Assembly: GCA_947478525.1 (NCBI GenBank) | Contig: CANJVU010000004.1 | Coordinates: forward strand, 86,458-118,764 | Source: Thiotrichales bacterium | GTDB taxonomy: Bacteria; Pseudomonadota; Gammaproteobacteria; Francisellales; CACEW01 | Direction of reading: 5' to 3' | Length of the DNA stretch: 32,307 nucleotides | In this document: positions 24,283 through 32,307 of the stretch, piece by piece | Numbering within the stretch: position 1 is the first letter of the stretch | How the letters are laid out: each line of letters begins with the position of its first letter | Translations under genes and position numbers: made by a program | Notes under the pieces: generated by a model | Database searches by the model: none | What the model was told of the DNA's origin: nothing | What the model saw: only the letters and a program-made list of their open reading frames with translations

Positions 24283-24738
24283 ATGAAACACTCTTTATCC
24301 GCTCAACAACTCCTTTCCAGTCAGGCAGGAAGCCAGATGCGCCTGCTGCTGCGTAAAGCGCAAGAAGTCAAAACCCTCAATCAAACCATCAAACAACACT
24401 TACCCAAGGAATGGATCGCCTATTGCGAAGTGCTGAGTTTTAATCAAGGCAAACTGGTGTTAGAAATCGCTAACAGCAGCTGGGCCAGCAAATTACGCTT
24501 TATAAAAGATGACTTATTGATACACTTACGCAGCATCCCCGCATTTTCAGGTGTAAGCACCATCAGCCATGTGATACGAGTGCATACCGAAATGGCGGCC
24601 AAACCACAAACCACACCCAAACCCACGACTCGAAAGATTGGCAAAGAAGCCCTGGATTCTTTAAAAACCTTCACTGAACAAACAGCACAGCCGGAATTGA
24701 AGCAAAAGTTACAGCAATTTCTTGCGCATCAACAATAG
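24283..24738 (+). CDS. dciA: DciA-type DUF721 protein (putative replicative helicase loader)
   Basis: 151 residues. The N-terminal DUF721 domain spans about residues 15-100: LLLRKAQEVKTLNQTIKQHLPKEW, then CEVLSFNQGKLVLEIANSSWASKLRFIKDDLLIHL and FSGVSTISHVIRV. A Pro/Thr/Lys-rich linker and a short helical tail follow. DUF721 proteins of the DciA class interact with DnaB helicase and help its loading in bacteria lacking DnaC. The position divergent from secA is the classical gammaproteobacterial location. The MFS gene follows after three bases, so the two could be co-transcribed although unrelated in function. Confidence 0.85.
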   Translation: MKHSLSAQQLLSSQAGSQMRLLLRKAQEVKTLNQTIKQHLPKEWIAYCEVLSFNQGKLVLEIANSSWASKLRFIKDDLLIHLRSIPAFSGVSTISHVIRVHTEMAAKPQTTPKPTTRKIGKEALDSLKTFTEQTAQPELKQKLQQFLAHQQ

Positions 24739-24741
24739 GAA

Positions 24742-25911
24742 ATGATGATGACCAATACCAAACCGCTCTCATTAAGCTACGTTAGCCTTGCCGGCCTGGC
24801 GTTATTTTTTATCGCCATGGGCAGTTGCCGTTTTTCTTATCCCCCCGTCATGCCACTGATGATCACCGAACACTGGAGCACCTTGCCACAAGCGGGGTAT
24901 CTGGGCAGCGCCAACTTTGTCGGGTATTTTTTTGGAGTTGTGCTGGCACCGATTCTTGGACGCACCATGGCTCGCTCGACGATGTTGATTGGTATTTTAC
25001 TCATCGCCATTGTGAGTCTGTTTTTCTGCACCTGGAACTTGGGATTTGATTGGTTATTTTTCTGGCGTTTGCTTAATGGCATTGCCGGCGGCTCATTGAT
25101 GGTATTGGTACCCAGCCTAGTTTTAACCAACACGCCGCAGCGCAGCAAGGGCTTGGTGACCGGCATTATGTTTTCCGGCATCGGCATTGGCACCATTGTG
25201 CTCAGCGAAATGGTGCCGCTATTGGACCGCCTGGGTGGTATCGCCGCCATTTGGCTTGGGTTTACCGGGATTACCTTGGTTATGGCCATCATTGCATATC
25301 CCCTGATTATGCGCACTGCGATGCCGTTATTGCAAAAACCAGCCGCCAAAGATCGCTTGACAGGAAATGTCAAAACCGCATTGCTATGGGGCGCTGCGGC
25401 TTATTTTATTTATGGCCTGGGCATCACCCCGCATTATTTATTTTTAGCCGATTATGCTCGCCAAGCCCTGCATGCGAACCTAAATATCAGCAGTTTATTA
25501 TTTTCCGTTCAGGGCGTTGGCCTTGCCATGGGTGGCTTAATTGGTGGCTTGCTGAAAGATTGGCTGGGTACTTACAAAGGCCTCTTGGTCATGGTGGTGG
25601 TGAGTGCCATCAGCATTATACTGGTGCTGGCATTTCATGATTCCTGGGCGCTGGGCGTTTCCGGATTTTTAATGGGCATGTCGGTGATGCAAGTGGTGCT
25701 ATTGATGTCTTTACACCTGGATGACCTAGTGGGTGTTGAACGCCATGCACAATATTGGTCTAAAGTAACCATGTGCTATGCCATCGCGCAATTTGTCGGG
25801 GGTTATGGTTTTTCCGGCTTGCTGGCGCTGCACCTACCTTATATCAGTATGTTCTGGGTCGGGCTGGGGTTTATGGTGGTGACGTTTGGCCTGTATCTGA
25901 AGATGCGTTAA
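24742..25911 (+). CDS. MFS transporter, YbfB/YjiJ family
   Basis: About 389 residues with twelve predicted helices. The N-terminal GSCRFSYPPVMPLMI is the signature of the YbfB/YjiJ group (the typical form is G-x-x-RF-x-Y-x-x-x-x-P). Later it has GYLGSANFVGYFFGV, RLLNGIAGGSLMVLVPSLVL and a long run of Gly-rich helices. Substrates of this family are unknown. Three consecutive ATG codons (24742, 24745, 24748) begin the gene; AGGA at 24737-24740 is best spaced for the third, so the true protein may lack the first two Met. The 3' end lies three bases from the convergent acetyltransferase gene. Confidence 0.85.
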   Translation: MMMTNTKPLSLSYVSLAGLALFFIAMGSCRFSYPPVMPLMITEHWSTLPQAGYLGSANFVGYFFGVVLAPILGRTMARSTMLIGILLIAIVSLFFCTWNLGFDWLFFWRLLNGIAGGSLMVLVPSLVLTNTPQRSKGLVTGIMFSGIGIGTIVLSEMVPLLDRLGGIAAIWLGFTGITLVMAIIAYPLIMRTAMPLLQKPAAKDRLTGNVKTALLWGAAAYFIYGLGITPHYLFLADYARQALHANLNISSLLFSVQGVGLAMGGLIGGLLKDWLGTYKGLLVMVVVSAISIILVLAFHDSWALGVSGFLMGMSVMQVVLLMSLHLDDLVGVERHAQYWSKVTMCYAIAQFVGGYGFSGLLALHLPYISMFWVGLGFMVVTFGLYLKMR

Positions 25912-25914
25912 TCT

Positions 25915-26511
25915 TCACATAAAATCTATCGCGGTTTCAGCATTCCAATCGCGGTTGACCAATCCCATCATCACGGCATCGCTCCAGCGCGCATTACCAA
26001 AAGAAAACTGCTTGCTATACCCTTCCTGCTCAAAGCCCTTCTTTTTTAACAACCGGTGACTGACTTGATTATCCGGATGGTGAAACGCGTTAAGACGATG
26101 CAACTTGAGCTCGTTAAAGGCAAACTCAATCGCCCATGGCAACAATTCATTGCACATCAACCCTCGACCGCAATAAGCTTTTGCCAAACCATAACCGATA
26201 TAGGCGCTCTGTAGAATGTAACGTTGAACATTCAATAGACTCAACACACCAATGATGACGGTTTGTTCTGGATTAAATACAAACCATCGGTAAAACTTAC
26301 CTTGCTGATGCTGTTGAGCACGAAGGGGAATATCGCGCTGCCAAAATGTTTCGGTAAGATAATTTTGATCCAACGCATCAAAGCGAGACAAATGTTCTTG
26401 ATTGACTTGATAGTATTGAATAATTTGGGGAATATCTGACAACGCAGCCAGCCGCACCACTGTGCGCTCGGTTTCAATCACCCGTGCGGCAGATTCTCGC
26501 GCCACCCACAT
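25915..26511 (-). CDS. GNAT N-acetyltransferase, RimJ/RimL type
   Basis: 198 residues from the chosen ATG, close to RimJ (194). Family features: VIETERTVVRLAALSD at the N-terminus, IIGVLSLLNVQR, the acetyl-CoA loop YIGYGLAKAYCGRGLMCNELLPWAIEFAF, LHRLNAFHHPDNQVSHRLLKKKGFEQEGYSKQF and a C-terminal WSDAVMMGLVNRDW. RimJ acetylates the N-terminus of ribosomal protein S5; relatives act on other proteins or small molecules. An in-frame ATG at 26580 would add 23 mostly hydrophobic residues, possibly a membrane anchor. I prefer 26511 because its length and N-terminus fit RimJ and a G-rich stretch precedes it, but the longer form cannot be excluded. Confidence 0.82.
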   Translation of the reverse strand: MWVARESAARVIETERTVVRLAALSDIPQIIQYYQVNQEHLSRFDALDQNYLTETFWQRDIPLRAQQHQQGKFYRWFVFNPEQTVIIGVLSLLNVQRYILQSAYIGYGLAKAYCGRGLMCNELLPWAIEFAFNELKLHRLNAFHHPDNQVSHRLLKKKGFEQEGYSKQFSFGNARWSDAVMMGLVNRDWNAETAIDFM

Positions 26512-26643
26512 CAACAACCCCCACAATAAGATTAAATTACGCACAATATAGTAAATGATCAATATAACCTGGTCAATCATTTTTGGTCTTTATTTATCCT
26601 TTCTTACCCTACTGTTTTTAATAAACCCACTGCTGACAACCGA

Positions 26644-26672
26644 TTGACAAGGTTTAATAAGCTGCCTATACT
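26644..26672 (+). promoter_or_regulatory. Strong sigma70 promoter for lemA
   Basis: Consensus TTGACA (26644-26649), a 17-bp spacer and TATACT (26667-26672). This is the best promoter match in the window. Transcription would begin near 26679, about 45 bases before the lemA ATG. Confidence 0.8.
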
Positions 26673-26681
26673 GTACACAGT
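26670..26681. promoter_or_regulatory. Palindrome ACTGT-AC-ACAGT over the lemA -10 and transcription start
   Basis: Two perfect 5-base arms around a 2-base centre overlap the end of the -10 box and the expected start point. The position is right for a repressor operator. No matching regulator gene is in the window. Confidence 0.4.
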
Positions 26682-26723
26682 TTCTATTTCTCTATAAAAC
26701 CCCACTAAACCAAGGAGTCGTCC

Positions 26724-27308
26724 ATGCAAGGCAATATGTGGAAAATTATTTTAGTTGTAGTCGCCGTCATTGTGGTGTGGTTTGTTATGACCTACAATCG
26801 TTTGGTGGCGATGGTTGAAGAAGTCAAAAACAACAACAAACAAATCGATATTCAATTGGATCGCCGCTTTAAAGTGTTTGAATCGCTGATCGAAGTCGTT
26901 AAAAAATATATGGATTACGAAAAATCAACGCTGAAAGACGTCGTGGCATTGCGCAACCAAGCCCAGACCGCTAAAACCAGCGGTGACGTTGCCGGTCAAA
27001 TGGCCGCAGAGAATAAAATCTCAGCGCTCATGCCCAACATCAATATGGTATTTGAACAATATCCCGATTTAAAAGCCAACACCAACGCCATGCAATTACA
27101 GGAAGAAATTGTCAATACTGAAAATAAATTAGCGTTTGCCAAACAAGCCTACAATGACAGTGTTGAACGTTATAATGCCCGCAAAAAATCGCTGTTTACC
27201 TCGATGATTGCTGGCCTGTTTTCGGGTAAGTTGAACATTGATTTTTCATACTGGCAATTAGATCAGGCGAAGATTCAAGAACAGGAAAACTATACGGTTA
27301 AATTATAA
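26724..27308 (+). CDS. lemA: LemA family protein
   Basis: 194 residues. One N-terminal membrane helix (about 5-22, MWKIILVVVAVIVVWFVM) is followed by the LemA helical bundle. Its signature is YNRLVAMVEEVKNNNKQIDIQLDRRFKVFESLIEVVKKYMDYE, with later ENKLAFAKQAYNDSVERYNARK. The protein should be inner-membrane anchored with the bundle outside the cytoplasm. Its molecular role is unknown. AAGGAG is seven bases before the ATG and a strong promoter lies upstream. The stop codon abuts the start of the M48 protease gene, a conserved LemA-HtpX-like pair, which suggests joint work in membrane protein quality control. Confidence 0.92.
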   Translation: MQGNMWKIILVVVAVIVVWFVMTYNRLVAMVEEVKNNNKQIDIQLDRRFKVFESLIEVVKKYMDYEKSTLKDVVALRNQAQTAKTSGDVAGQMAAENKISALMPNINMVFEQYPDLKANTNAMQLQEEIVNTENKLAFAKQAYNDSVERYNARKKSLFTSMIAGLFSGKLNIDFSYWQLDQAKIQEQENYTVKL

Positions 27309-28340
27309 ATGAGCTCCATTGAATTCACACAAAACCCTAACTGGCGTAAGACGCTGCAACAAAATAAAATTCGCACGTATTATGTTATCGCCAGTTACCT
27401 GGTGATTTATGTTATCGTCGGCTTAATTCTCGATGCATTTTTCCAAACCCGTCACTACCCAGATGCTTCACTCGGCCAAATTTTTACCGCACTTATTACT
27501 TTTCAAATCATTCCCATCGCCACGTGTATCACTGTATTAATTGCCATTGTATCAATCATGGTTACCTTCCATTTCCACGATAAGCTCATGCTGCTGGGCA
27601 CCGAATACCACGAAGTCACCCCCACTTCCAGCGCATCACCAGAAGAACAAAAACTCTATAACGTCGTCGAAGAAATGAAAATTTCCGCCGGGCTTAAATT
27701 TATGCCACGCGTATTTATCATCGAAGCCGACTACATGAATGCCTTTGCTTCTGGCTATAGCGAAAAATCCTCAATGGTGGCAATTACGCGCGGCTTAATG
27801 CAAAAACTCAATCGGGAAGAGTTACAAGCAGTGATGGCGCATGAACTCAGCCACATCCGCCATCTCGACATCAAACTCACCCTATTCGCCAGCGTATTAA
27901 GTAATTTGATTTTAATGATGATCGACATGCTGTTTTATGGCGTACTGTTTGGTGGTAACGACCGTGAAGACCGTGGCCGTAACCAACTGGCCATCATCAT
28001 TGTGATCTTGCGTATGGTGTTGCCATTCTTGACCTTGCTGCTGATGCTATATTTAAGCCGTACCCGCGAATACATGGCGGATGCTGGCGCGGTCGAACTA
28101 ATGCGCGACAACCAACCGCTGGCCAATGCCTTAATCAAAATCAATCAAGACCATCAACAAAACGCACAAACCTACGGCGCGCAATATCGCCGCACCCCGC
28201 ATGAAAACGTGCGTCGTGAAGCCTACATTTTTGACCCGATTATGGCTGGGATTGAACCAACGTCGTCGATGAGCGATATGTTCTCGACTCATCCTGGCAT
28301 TGAAAAACGTTTACAAGCCCTAGGGTTTAAAATCAAATAA
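27309..28340 (+). CDS. M48-family membrane zinc metalloprotease (HtpX-like)
   Basis: 343 residues. Two membrane helices occur near the N-terminus (about 25-45 and 60-85) and two more after the active site. The zinc site is HELSH (178-182) within AVMAHELSHIRHLDIKL, with a downstream glutamate in RTREYMADAGAVEL as the third ligand. The segment YMNAFASGYSEKSSMVAITRGLMQKL is typical of HtpX-like proteases. It is somewhat longer than E. coli HtpX (293) and belongs to the group linked to lemA. Likely function: degradation of misfolded membrane proteins with the active site on the cytoplasmic side. It begins immediately after the lemA stop. Confidence 0.93.
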   Translation: MSSIEFTQNPNWRKTLQQNKIRTYYVIASYLVIYVIVGLILDAFFQTRHYPDASLGQIFTALITFQIIPIATCITVLIAIVSIMVTFHFHDKLMLLGTEYHEVTPTSSASPEEQKLYNVVEEMKISAGLKFMPRVFIIEADYMNAFASGYSEKSSMVAITRGLMQKLNREELQAVMAHELSHIRHLDIKLTLFASVLSNLILMMIDMLFYGVLFGGNDREDRGRNQLAIIIVILRMVLPFLTLLLMLYLSRTREYMADAGAVELMRDNQPLANALIKINQDHQQNAQTYGAQYRRTPHENVRREAYIFDPIMAGIEPTSSMSDMFSTHPGIEKRLQALGFKIK

Positions 28341-28353
28341 CTCGTGTTACAAT
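28326..28353 (+). promoter_or_regulatory. Possible promoter for glyA
   Basis: TTTAAA (28326-28331, inside the protease gene end), 16-bp spacer, TACAAT (28348-28353). It lies 34 bases before the glyA start. Read-through from lemA is an alternative. No riboswitch-like structure fits the short 46-base gap. Confidence 0.4.
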
Positions 28354-28386
28354 GGTCTCCACTTTAATTCTTGACCGGAGCACCTC

Positions 28387-29640
28387 ATGTTTAACCACAA
28401 CAACACCATCGCCACAGTCGACCCGGAATTACAACGCGCAATCACCTTAGAAGCGCAGCGCCAGGAAGACCATATCGAACTGATCGCTTCGGAAAATTAC
28501 GTCAGCCCCGCCGTGATGGAAGCGCAAGGCTCCGTACTCACCAACAAATACGCCGAAGGTTACCCTGGCAAACGTTATTATGGCGGCTGTGAATACGTCG
28601 ATATTGCTGAACAACTGGCGCTGGATCGCGTTAAAAAACTGTTTGGCGTCGATTACGCCAATGTGCAGCCGCACTCAGGTTCGCAAGCTAACGCCGCTGT
28701 TTACTTTGCGCTGCTGCAACCCGGCGATACCATCCTGGGCATGAGCCTGGCGCATGGCGGGCATTTGACCCACGGTGCCAAGGTTAACTTCTCCGGCAAA
28801 TTATTCAACGCCATTCAATACGGTCTCGACACTAATACCGGCTTGATTGATTATGCTGAAGTGGAACGCTTGGCGCTGGAACACAAACCCAAAATGATCG
28901 TCGCTGGGTTTTCAGCGTATTCCCGCGTGGTCGATTGGCAAAAATTCCGCGAAATTGCTGATAAAGTTGGCGCCTATTTATTTGTCGATATGGCGCATGT
29001 CGCTGGCTTAGTTGCTGCAGGCATTTACCCAAGCCCGGTACCCATCGCCGACGTTGTCACCAGCACCACCCACAAAACCCTGCGTGGCCCACGCGGCGGC
29101 ATTATTCTGGCGAAACACAACGAAGAAATCGCCAAAAAACTCAACTCGATGATTTTCCCCGGCACCCAAGGTGGCCCATTGATGCATGTCATCGCTGCCA
29201 AAGCCGTGGCGTTTAAAGAAGCACTGGATCCTTCATTCAAAACCTATCAACAACAAGTGCTCAATAATTCCCGAAAAATGTCTGCAGTATTAAAACAGCG
29301 GGGTTATAACGTCTTATCCGGCGGCACTGACAACCATTTATGTTTGATTGATTTGACCAACAAAGATATCTCCGGCAAAGATGCCGAAGCCGCTTTAGGC
29401 AAAGCACACATCACCACCAACAAAAACGCAGTGCCCAACGACCCGCGATCACCCTTTGTCACCAGCGGCATCCGCGTCGGCACTCCGGCAATCACGACTC
29501 GCGGTTTTAAAGAACCCGAAGTGGAACAACTCACCCACTGGATCGCCGATATTTTAGATCACATCGGTGATGAAGCGGTGATTGAAAAAGTCAAAGGCCA
29601 GGTGTCTACTCTATGCAAACAGTTTCCGGTGTATGCTTAA
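28387..29640 (+). CDS. glyA: Serine hydroxymethyltransferase
   Basis: 417 residues, the same length as E. coli GlyA. Conserved segments include [59 protein letters not shown], the [14 protein letters not shown] region and the PLP lysine Lys230 in [16 protein letters not shown]. It converts serine and tetrahydrofolate to glycine and methylene-tetrahydrofolate, the main one-carbon entry point. A GGAG ribosome binding site precedes the ATG. Its TAA stop is part of a TTAA shared with the convergent hexosaminidase gene. Confidence 0.98.
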   Translation: MFNHNNTIATVDPELQRAITLEAQRQEDHIELIASENYVSPAVMEAQGSVLTNKYAEGYPGKRYYGGCEYVDIAEQLALDRVKKLFGVDYANVQPHSGSQANAAVYFALLQPGDTILGMSLAHGGHLTHGAKVNFSGKLFNAIQYGLDTNTGLIDYAEVERLALEHKPKMIVAGFSAYSRVVDWQKFREIADKVGAYLFVDMAHVAGLVAAGIYPSPVPIADVVTSTTHKTLRGPRGGIILAKHNEEIAKKLNSMIFPGTQGGPLMHVIAAKAVAFKEALDPSFKTYQQQVLNNSRKMSAVLKQRGYNVLSGGTDNHLCLIDLTNKDISGKDAEAALGKAHITTNKNAVPNDPRSPFVTSGIRVGTPAITTRGFKEPEVEQLTHWIADILDHIGDEAVIEKVKGQVSTLCKQFPVYA

Positions 29641-32099
29641 TTAACCACCGGCGTCACAACATAGCTACAGCGACCGACGGGATTACACGCCACAAATTGA
29701 TATTGAGCGCCCAGTAAGTAAAGTTGTGGGCTATTAAACACTGGTGATTGTGCGGTTGGCGCTGAACCATCGGTGGTGTAGTGAATGCTGAGTTCTGGGT
29801 TTTCATTCACAATAGAACCATTTCTTTGTTGTACCGGCACGGTAAACTCTGCATTCGCAATCAGCTGACCATCGATCACGACAACGCCAGGCGGTGAAAC
29901 GCGATAACCGACGTTCATCTGATCCAGGATGGGAAAATAATCATGCGCCATGCGATAGCCGAAATCATTCCAATCGCGCAAGTTGGGTTGCGTCCACGCC
30001 ACCTCTGCCAACGCTGCCATTTTGGGCAGGGTGAGGTAATCTAAATTGGCTTGAGTAACATTAAATTCGCCCCACAGGTTGCCTTGCACACCTAAGATTT
30101 TTTGTGCGTTACCCGCAAAATCTGTCGGAATGGGCAGAGTGCTATAAACAGCTACAGTGTCTAAATACCCTGCCCAATGCTGGCCGATTTCATTGGGATT
30201 AGGGCTATACGCCAAATCAAAATACAGGTTAGCAGCGGGCGCTTCAACCACACCATACCCAAGGTTAGTGGCTGCGACTAAATTTTGGTTATACGTGGTT
30301 TGGCTCTGTGGATCGTTTTGATACACACTCCACGGCAAAACCACAGCATCGGTTTTCAGTATTTGGTCTGATGGTAATGTGTCGGGATAAGCAGTCACTT
30401 CTGAACCCACAAAATCCCCCCAGCCGATCACTTTTTTGCCGGTACTTTCTACAATAGGTTGAATCTGACTCGCAAAAAAATAATCAAACACTTGTTGTTC
30501 TGTCGTTAATTCATGTTGCTGCATAAACACTTTACACATCGGCGAACCCATCCAGACACCATTAGGTACTTCATCGCCACCCACGCCAATATAAGGCGCA
30601 TCTGGAAATAACGCTGCCATTTGTAGCAAGACATTTTTTATGGTATCCATCGATCCAGGAACACAGGGATTAATCACATTGTCGCTGTAGCCCTGCACGC
30701 TGGTGTAGTAAGATTGATCATTCGGATCTTCCATTTGTCCTGGCAAAGATTTCACCAAAGCCCGAGCATGACCCGGCATATCAATCTCTGGAATGACGGT
30801 AATGTGCAGCGTTTTTGCATAGGCAAGAATATTGGCGATGTCTTGTTGGCTATAGAACCCGCCATAAACATCTGCCCCAGACCCAAGCGTTGGTTGCAAC
30901 ATAAAATTAAACCCACGCCACGCACCAATGGTTGATAATGCTGGATATTGGTCTACGGAGAAACGGAAACCTTCGTCATCGCCCAGATGCCAGTAAAAAT
31001 AATTCAATTTATTCAACGCCATCATGTCTAGTACATGCTCAATTTCCACAGGCGGCTGAAAATGACGCGCACTGTCTAACATAAAGCCACGATAAAGAAA
31101 GCGCGGATAATCTTGTACCTCAACTGCTGGCACCTGCCAGATCGTGTTGTTATTGATCTGCATATCGAAAATTTGTGGTGGCAACAACTGACGTAAGGTT
31201 TGAATCCCGTCAAAAATAGCCTCGCTATCGCCTGGATTTGCGGTAATTATAATATTTTTTTTATTCACACTAAGCGTGTAAGCTTCTGGCTTATTTAAGC
31301 CCTGCGCCTTTAACTCACGATAACGCAACACAATCGCATCGTTGCTTTTAACAGGGTGACCACGCCTAATGGTTAATGGGTAACCGGTTGCACTACGCAA
31401 GATTTGCTGCAGATACTGCGCTGAAGCTTGCAAAGCAGAATTTTTTATCACAATATTGGTTCGCAAACTCAAGGTAAAAGGCAATGCGCCAGCGGTTGCG
31501 CTGATTAATACTGGCTTGGGAATGATGCGATCTGTCGAATCAGCAATAATAACGGTTTTGGGGGTATTGCCCTCAATTGAAGTCGTCGCCTCTTCTTGAT
31601 AATGTTTATAATCACTGGTGGCTAACGATGGATGATACGGCGGTAAAATATTATTGACTGCCTTGATATTAATCGGTGCACAGGGCGCTAAAGTACCTTC
31701 CTGCGCTACCATAAAAAAGCCACGGAAAAAACTTAATAATTGCAAGGAATCGGTCGCAACCACCACTGGAATGGTAACGCTAGAGTGCACAGGCGCAGTG
31801 GATTCAATACCCCACAAATCTCCTTCACCACTGCCGTTTTGACCATGTATTAATTGAAATGAAGCACCTGACACAGAAGTCACGCCAAAATCAGAGTTGA
31901 AATACAAGGTATAGCTGGGGATATCCTGACCAGCATGATTCGTCAATACAACATTCATGGTAGAAGACTGACCATCGGCACTGAGTTGCATGGACGCACT
32001 GATGCTAGGAGGGTTCGCTTGCAATGCCTCACACAGGTCACTCGCATAAGCAGTAGACATTGCCAACATCAATGCAACTAAACTTAACACACCTTTCAT
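29637..32099 (-). CDS. Secreted beta-N-acetylhexosaminidase (GH20)
   Basis: 820 residues. A signal peptide (1-19, ending TAYA) leads into an N-terminal beta domain resembling the hexosaminidase carbohydrate-binding module (about 30-150). A GH20b domain follows (about 185-325, [19 protein letters not shown] to [13 protein letters not shown]). The catalytic TIM barrel (about 335-740) contains [53 protein letters not shown] and the catalytic Asp509-Glu510 pair in [14 protein letters not shown]-terminal beta domain has [11 protein letters not shown]. It removes terminal GlcNAc/GalNAc from chitin oligosaccharides or glycans outside the cytoplasm. AAGGGAA precedes the ATG. No chitinase or GlcNAc uptake gene is nearby. 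Confidence 0.94.
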   Translation of the reverse strand: MKGVLSLVALMLAMSTAYASDLCEALQANPPSISASMQLSADGQSSTMNVVLTNHAGQDIPSYTLYFNSDFGVTSVSGASFQLIHGQNGSGEGDLWGIESTAPVHSSVTIPVVVATDSLQLLSFFRGFFMVAQEGTLAPCAPINIKAVNNILPPYHPSLATSDYKHYQEEATTSIEGNTPKTVIIADSTDRIIPKPVLISATAGALPFTLSLRTNIVIKNSALQASAQYLQQILRSATGYPLTIRRGHPVKSNDAIVLRYRELKAQGLNKPEAYTLSVNKKNIIITANPGDSEAIFDGIQTLRQLLPPQIFDMQINNNTIWQVPAVEVQDYPRFLYRGFMLDSARHFQPPVEIEHVLDMMALNKLNYFYWHLGDDEGFRFSVDQYPALSTIGAWRGFNFMLQPTLGSGADVYGGFYSQQDIANILAYAKTLHITVIPEIDMPGHARALVKSLPGQMEDPNDQSYYTSVQGYSDNVINPCVPGSMDTIKNVLLQMAALFPDAPYIGVGGDEVPNGVWMGSPMCKVFMQQHELTTEQQVFDYFFASQIQPIVESTGKKVIGWGDFVGSEVTAYPDTLPSDQILKTDAVVLPWSVYQNDPQSQTTYNQNLVAATNLGYGVVEAPAANLYFDLAYSPNPNEIGQHWAGYLDTVAVYSTLPIPTDFAGNAQKILGVQGNLWGEFNVTQANLDYLTLPKMAALAEVAWTQPNLRDWNDFGYRMAHDYFPILDQMNVGYRVSPPGVVVIDGQLIANAEFTVPVQQRNGSIVNENPELSIHYTTDGSAPTAQSPVFNSPQLYLLGAQYQFVACNPVGRCSYVVTPVVN

Positions 32100-32172
32100 T
32101 TCAAGGTTCCCTTAAACACTCAAACCACGATTGTATCACGCTATACTTAAGATTACATGTGACTACTCACCC

Positions 32173-32307
32173 CTACTCAGCATAGGGTGATTTTTTACCG
32201 CAACCATCGCAAGATTGTGTAAGTGTGTAGGTGCACTGACCACAATTATCGCAATGCCATTCGCCGACCTCTTTACAAGCTTTACACTTTTGACAATGCC
32301 ACGCCTC
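32173..32307 (-). CDS. Cys-rich zinc-ribbon-like protein with 14-residue tandem repeats (5' end cut by window edge)
   Basis: The reverse strand holds 44 codons of an open frame ending in TAG, continuing beyond the right edge. Eight cysteines fall in a regular pattern C-x2-C-x2-C, x7, C-x2-C-x2-C, x7, C-x2-C. The units read WHCQKCKACKEVGE, WHCDNCGQCTYTLT and QSCDGCGKKSPYAE, a 14-residue period. The spacing suggests two or more zinc sites; it resembles the CTCHY-type zinc finger of eukaryotic RCHY1-like proteins, and generic zinc ribbons are an alternative. The low chance of such a cysteine ladder without selection supports a real gene although it is short here. A CCCTA/TAGGG hairpin spans its stop codon. 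It is co-directional with, and 73 bases upstream of, the GH20 gene. Confidence 0.7.
   Translation of the reverse strand, partial: EAWHCQKCKACKEVGEWHCDNCGQCTYTLTQSCDGCGKKSPYAE

Noticed and set aside
24837..25373. 178-codon minus-strand open frame inside the YbfB-type MFS gene
   Set aside because: Antisense to a clear membrane transporter, without a start signal; explained by the coding strand.
32171..32187. CCCTA/TAGGG hairpin at the end of the Cys-rich gene as a terminator
   Set aside because: The stem is 5 bp, spans the stop codon and is not followed by a T-run on the transcribed strand.

Overview
The window reads as a chromosome segment of a gammaproteobacterium. It is densely packed with housekeeping genes in typical gammaproteobacterial groupings: yciO/yciB/bolA-like, rhodanese-grxC-secB-gpsA, nadK-recN, hemD-hemX-hemY, secA divergent from a DciA (DUF721) gene, lemA-M48 protease, and glyA. 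By eye the G+C content is in the mid-40s percent. There are no insertion sequences, phage genes, rRNA genes or CRISPR arrays. One coiled-coil membrane protein has the layout of IcmG/DotF from Dot/Icm secretion systems. That hints at a Legionellales-like lineage but does not prove it.

Layout. Bases 1-1308: truncated yciO (minus), then yciB and a BolA-family gene (plus). Bases 1319-2752: a DUF4143-type AAA ATPase behind its own promoter and three GTATT-centred repeats spaced exactly 33 bp apart. Bases 2760-4975: promoter, then the operon rhodanese-grxC-secB-gpsA, converging on trmL. Bases 5502-8074: nadK-recN, converging on a small secreted protein. Bases 8565-9871: a coiled-coil membrane protein and a four-helix membrane protein. 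Bases 9902-12005: a DHA2 exporter divergent from a HAD phosphatase. Bases 12034-12308: tRNA-Ala(GGC) and tRNA-Glu(UUC) in one minus-strand transcription unit. Bases 12453-16160: hemD, hemX, a drastically shortened hemY and a secreted beta-rich protein built of three repeats. Bases 16157-24194 (minus): RND pump, membrane fusion protein, an orphan TrpD-like enzyme and secA. Bases 24283-25911: dciA and an MFS carrier, converging on a RimJ-like acetyltransferase. Bases 26644-28340: strong promoter, lemA and an M48 protease. Then glyA converges on a secreted GH20 hexosaminidase. The right edge cuts a Cys-rich tandem-repeat protein.

The genes cover envelope functions (SecB/SecA export, YciB, RND pump, LemA/M48 quality control), redox and cofactor metabolism (grxC, nadK, heme synthesis, glyA) and DNA maintenance (recN, dciA). 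Convergent gene pairs are packed so tightly that several overlap, twice sharing a single TTAA as the stop on both strands. The parts I would look at first are the triplicated beta-rich protein with the stunted HemY, the phased repeats in front of the ATPase, the IcmG-like gene pair, and the Cys-repeat protein at the edge. I found no complete obviously new multi-gene system.
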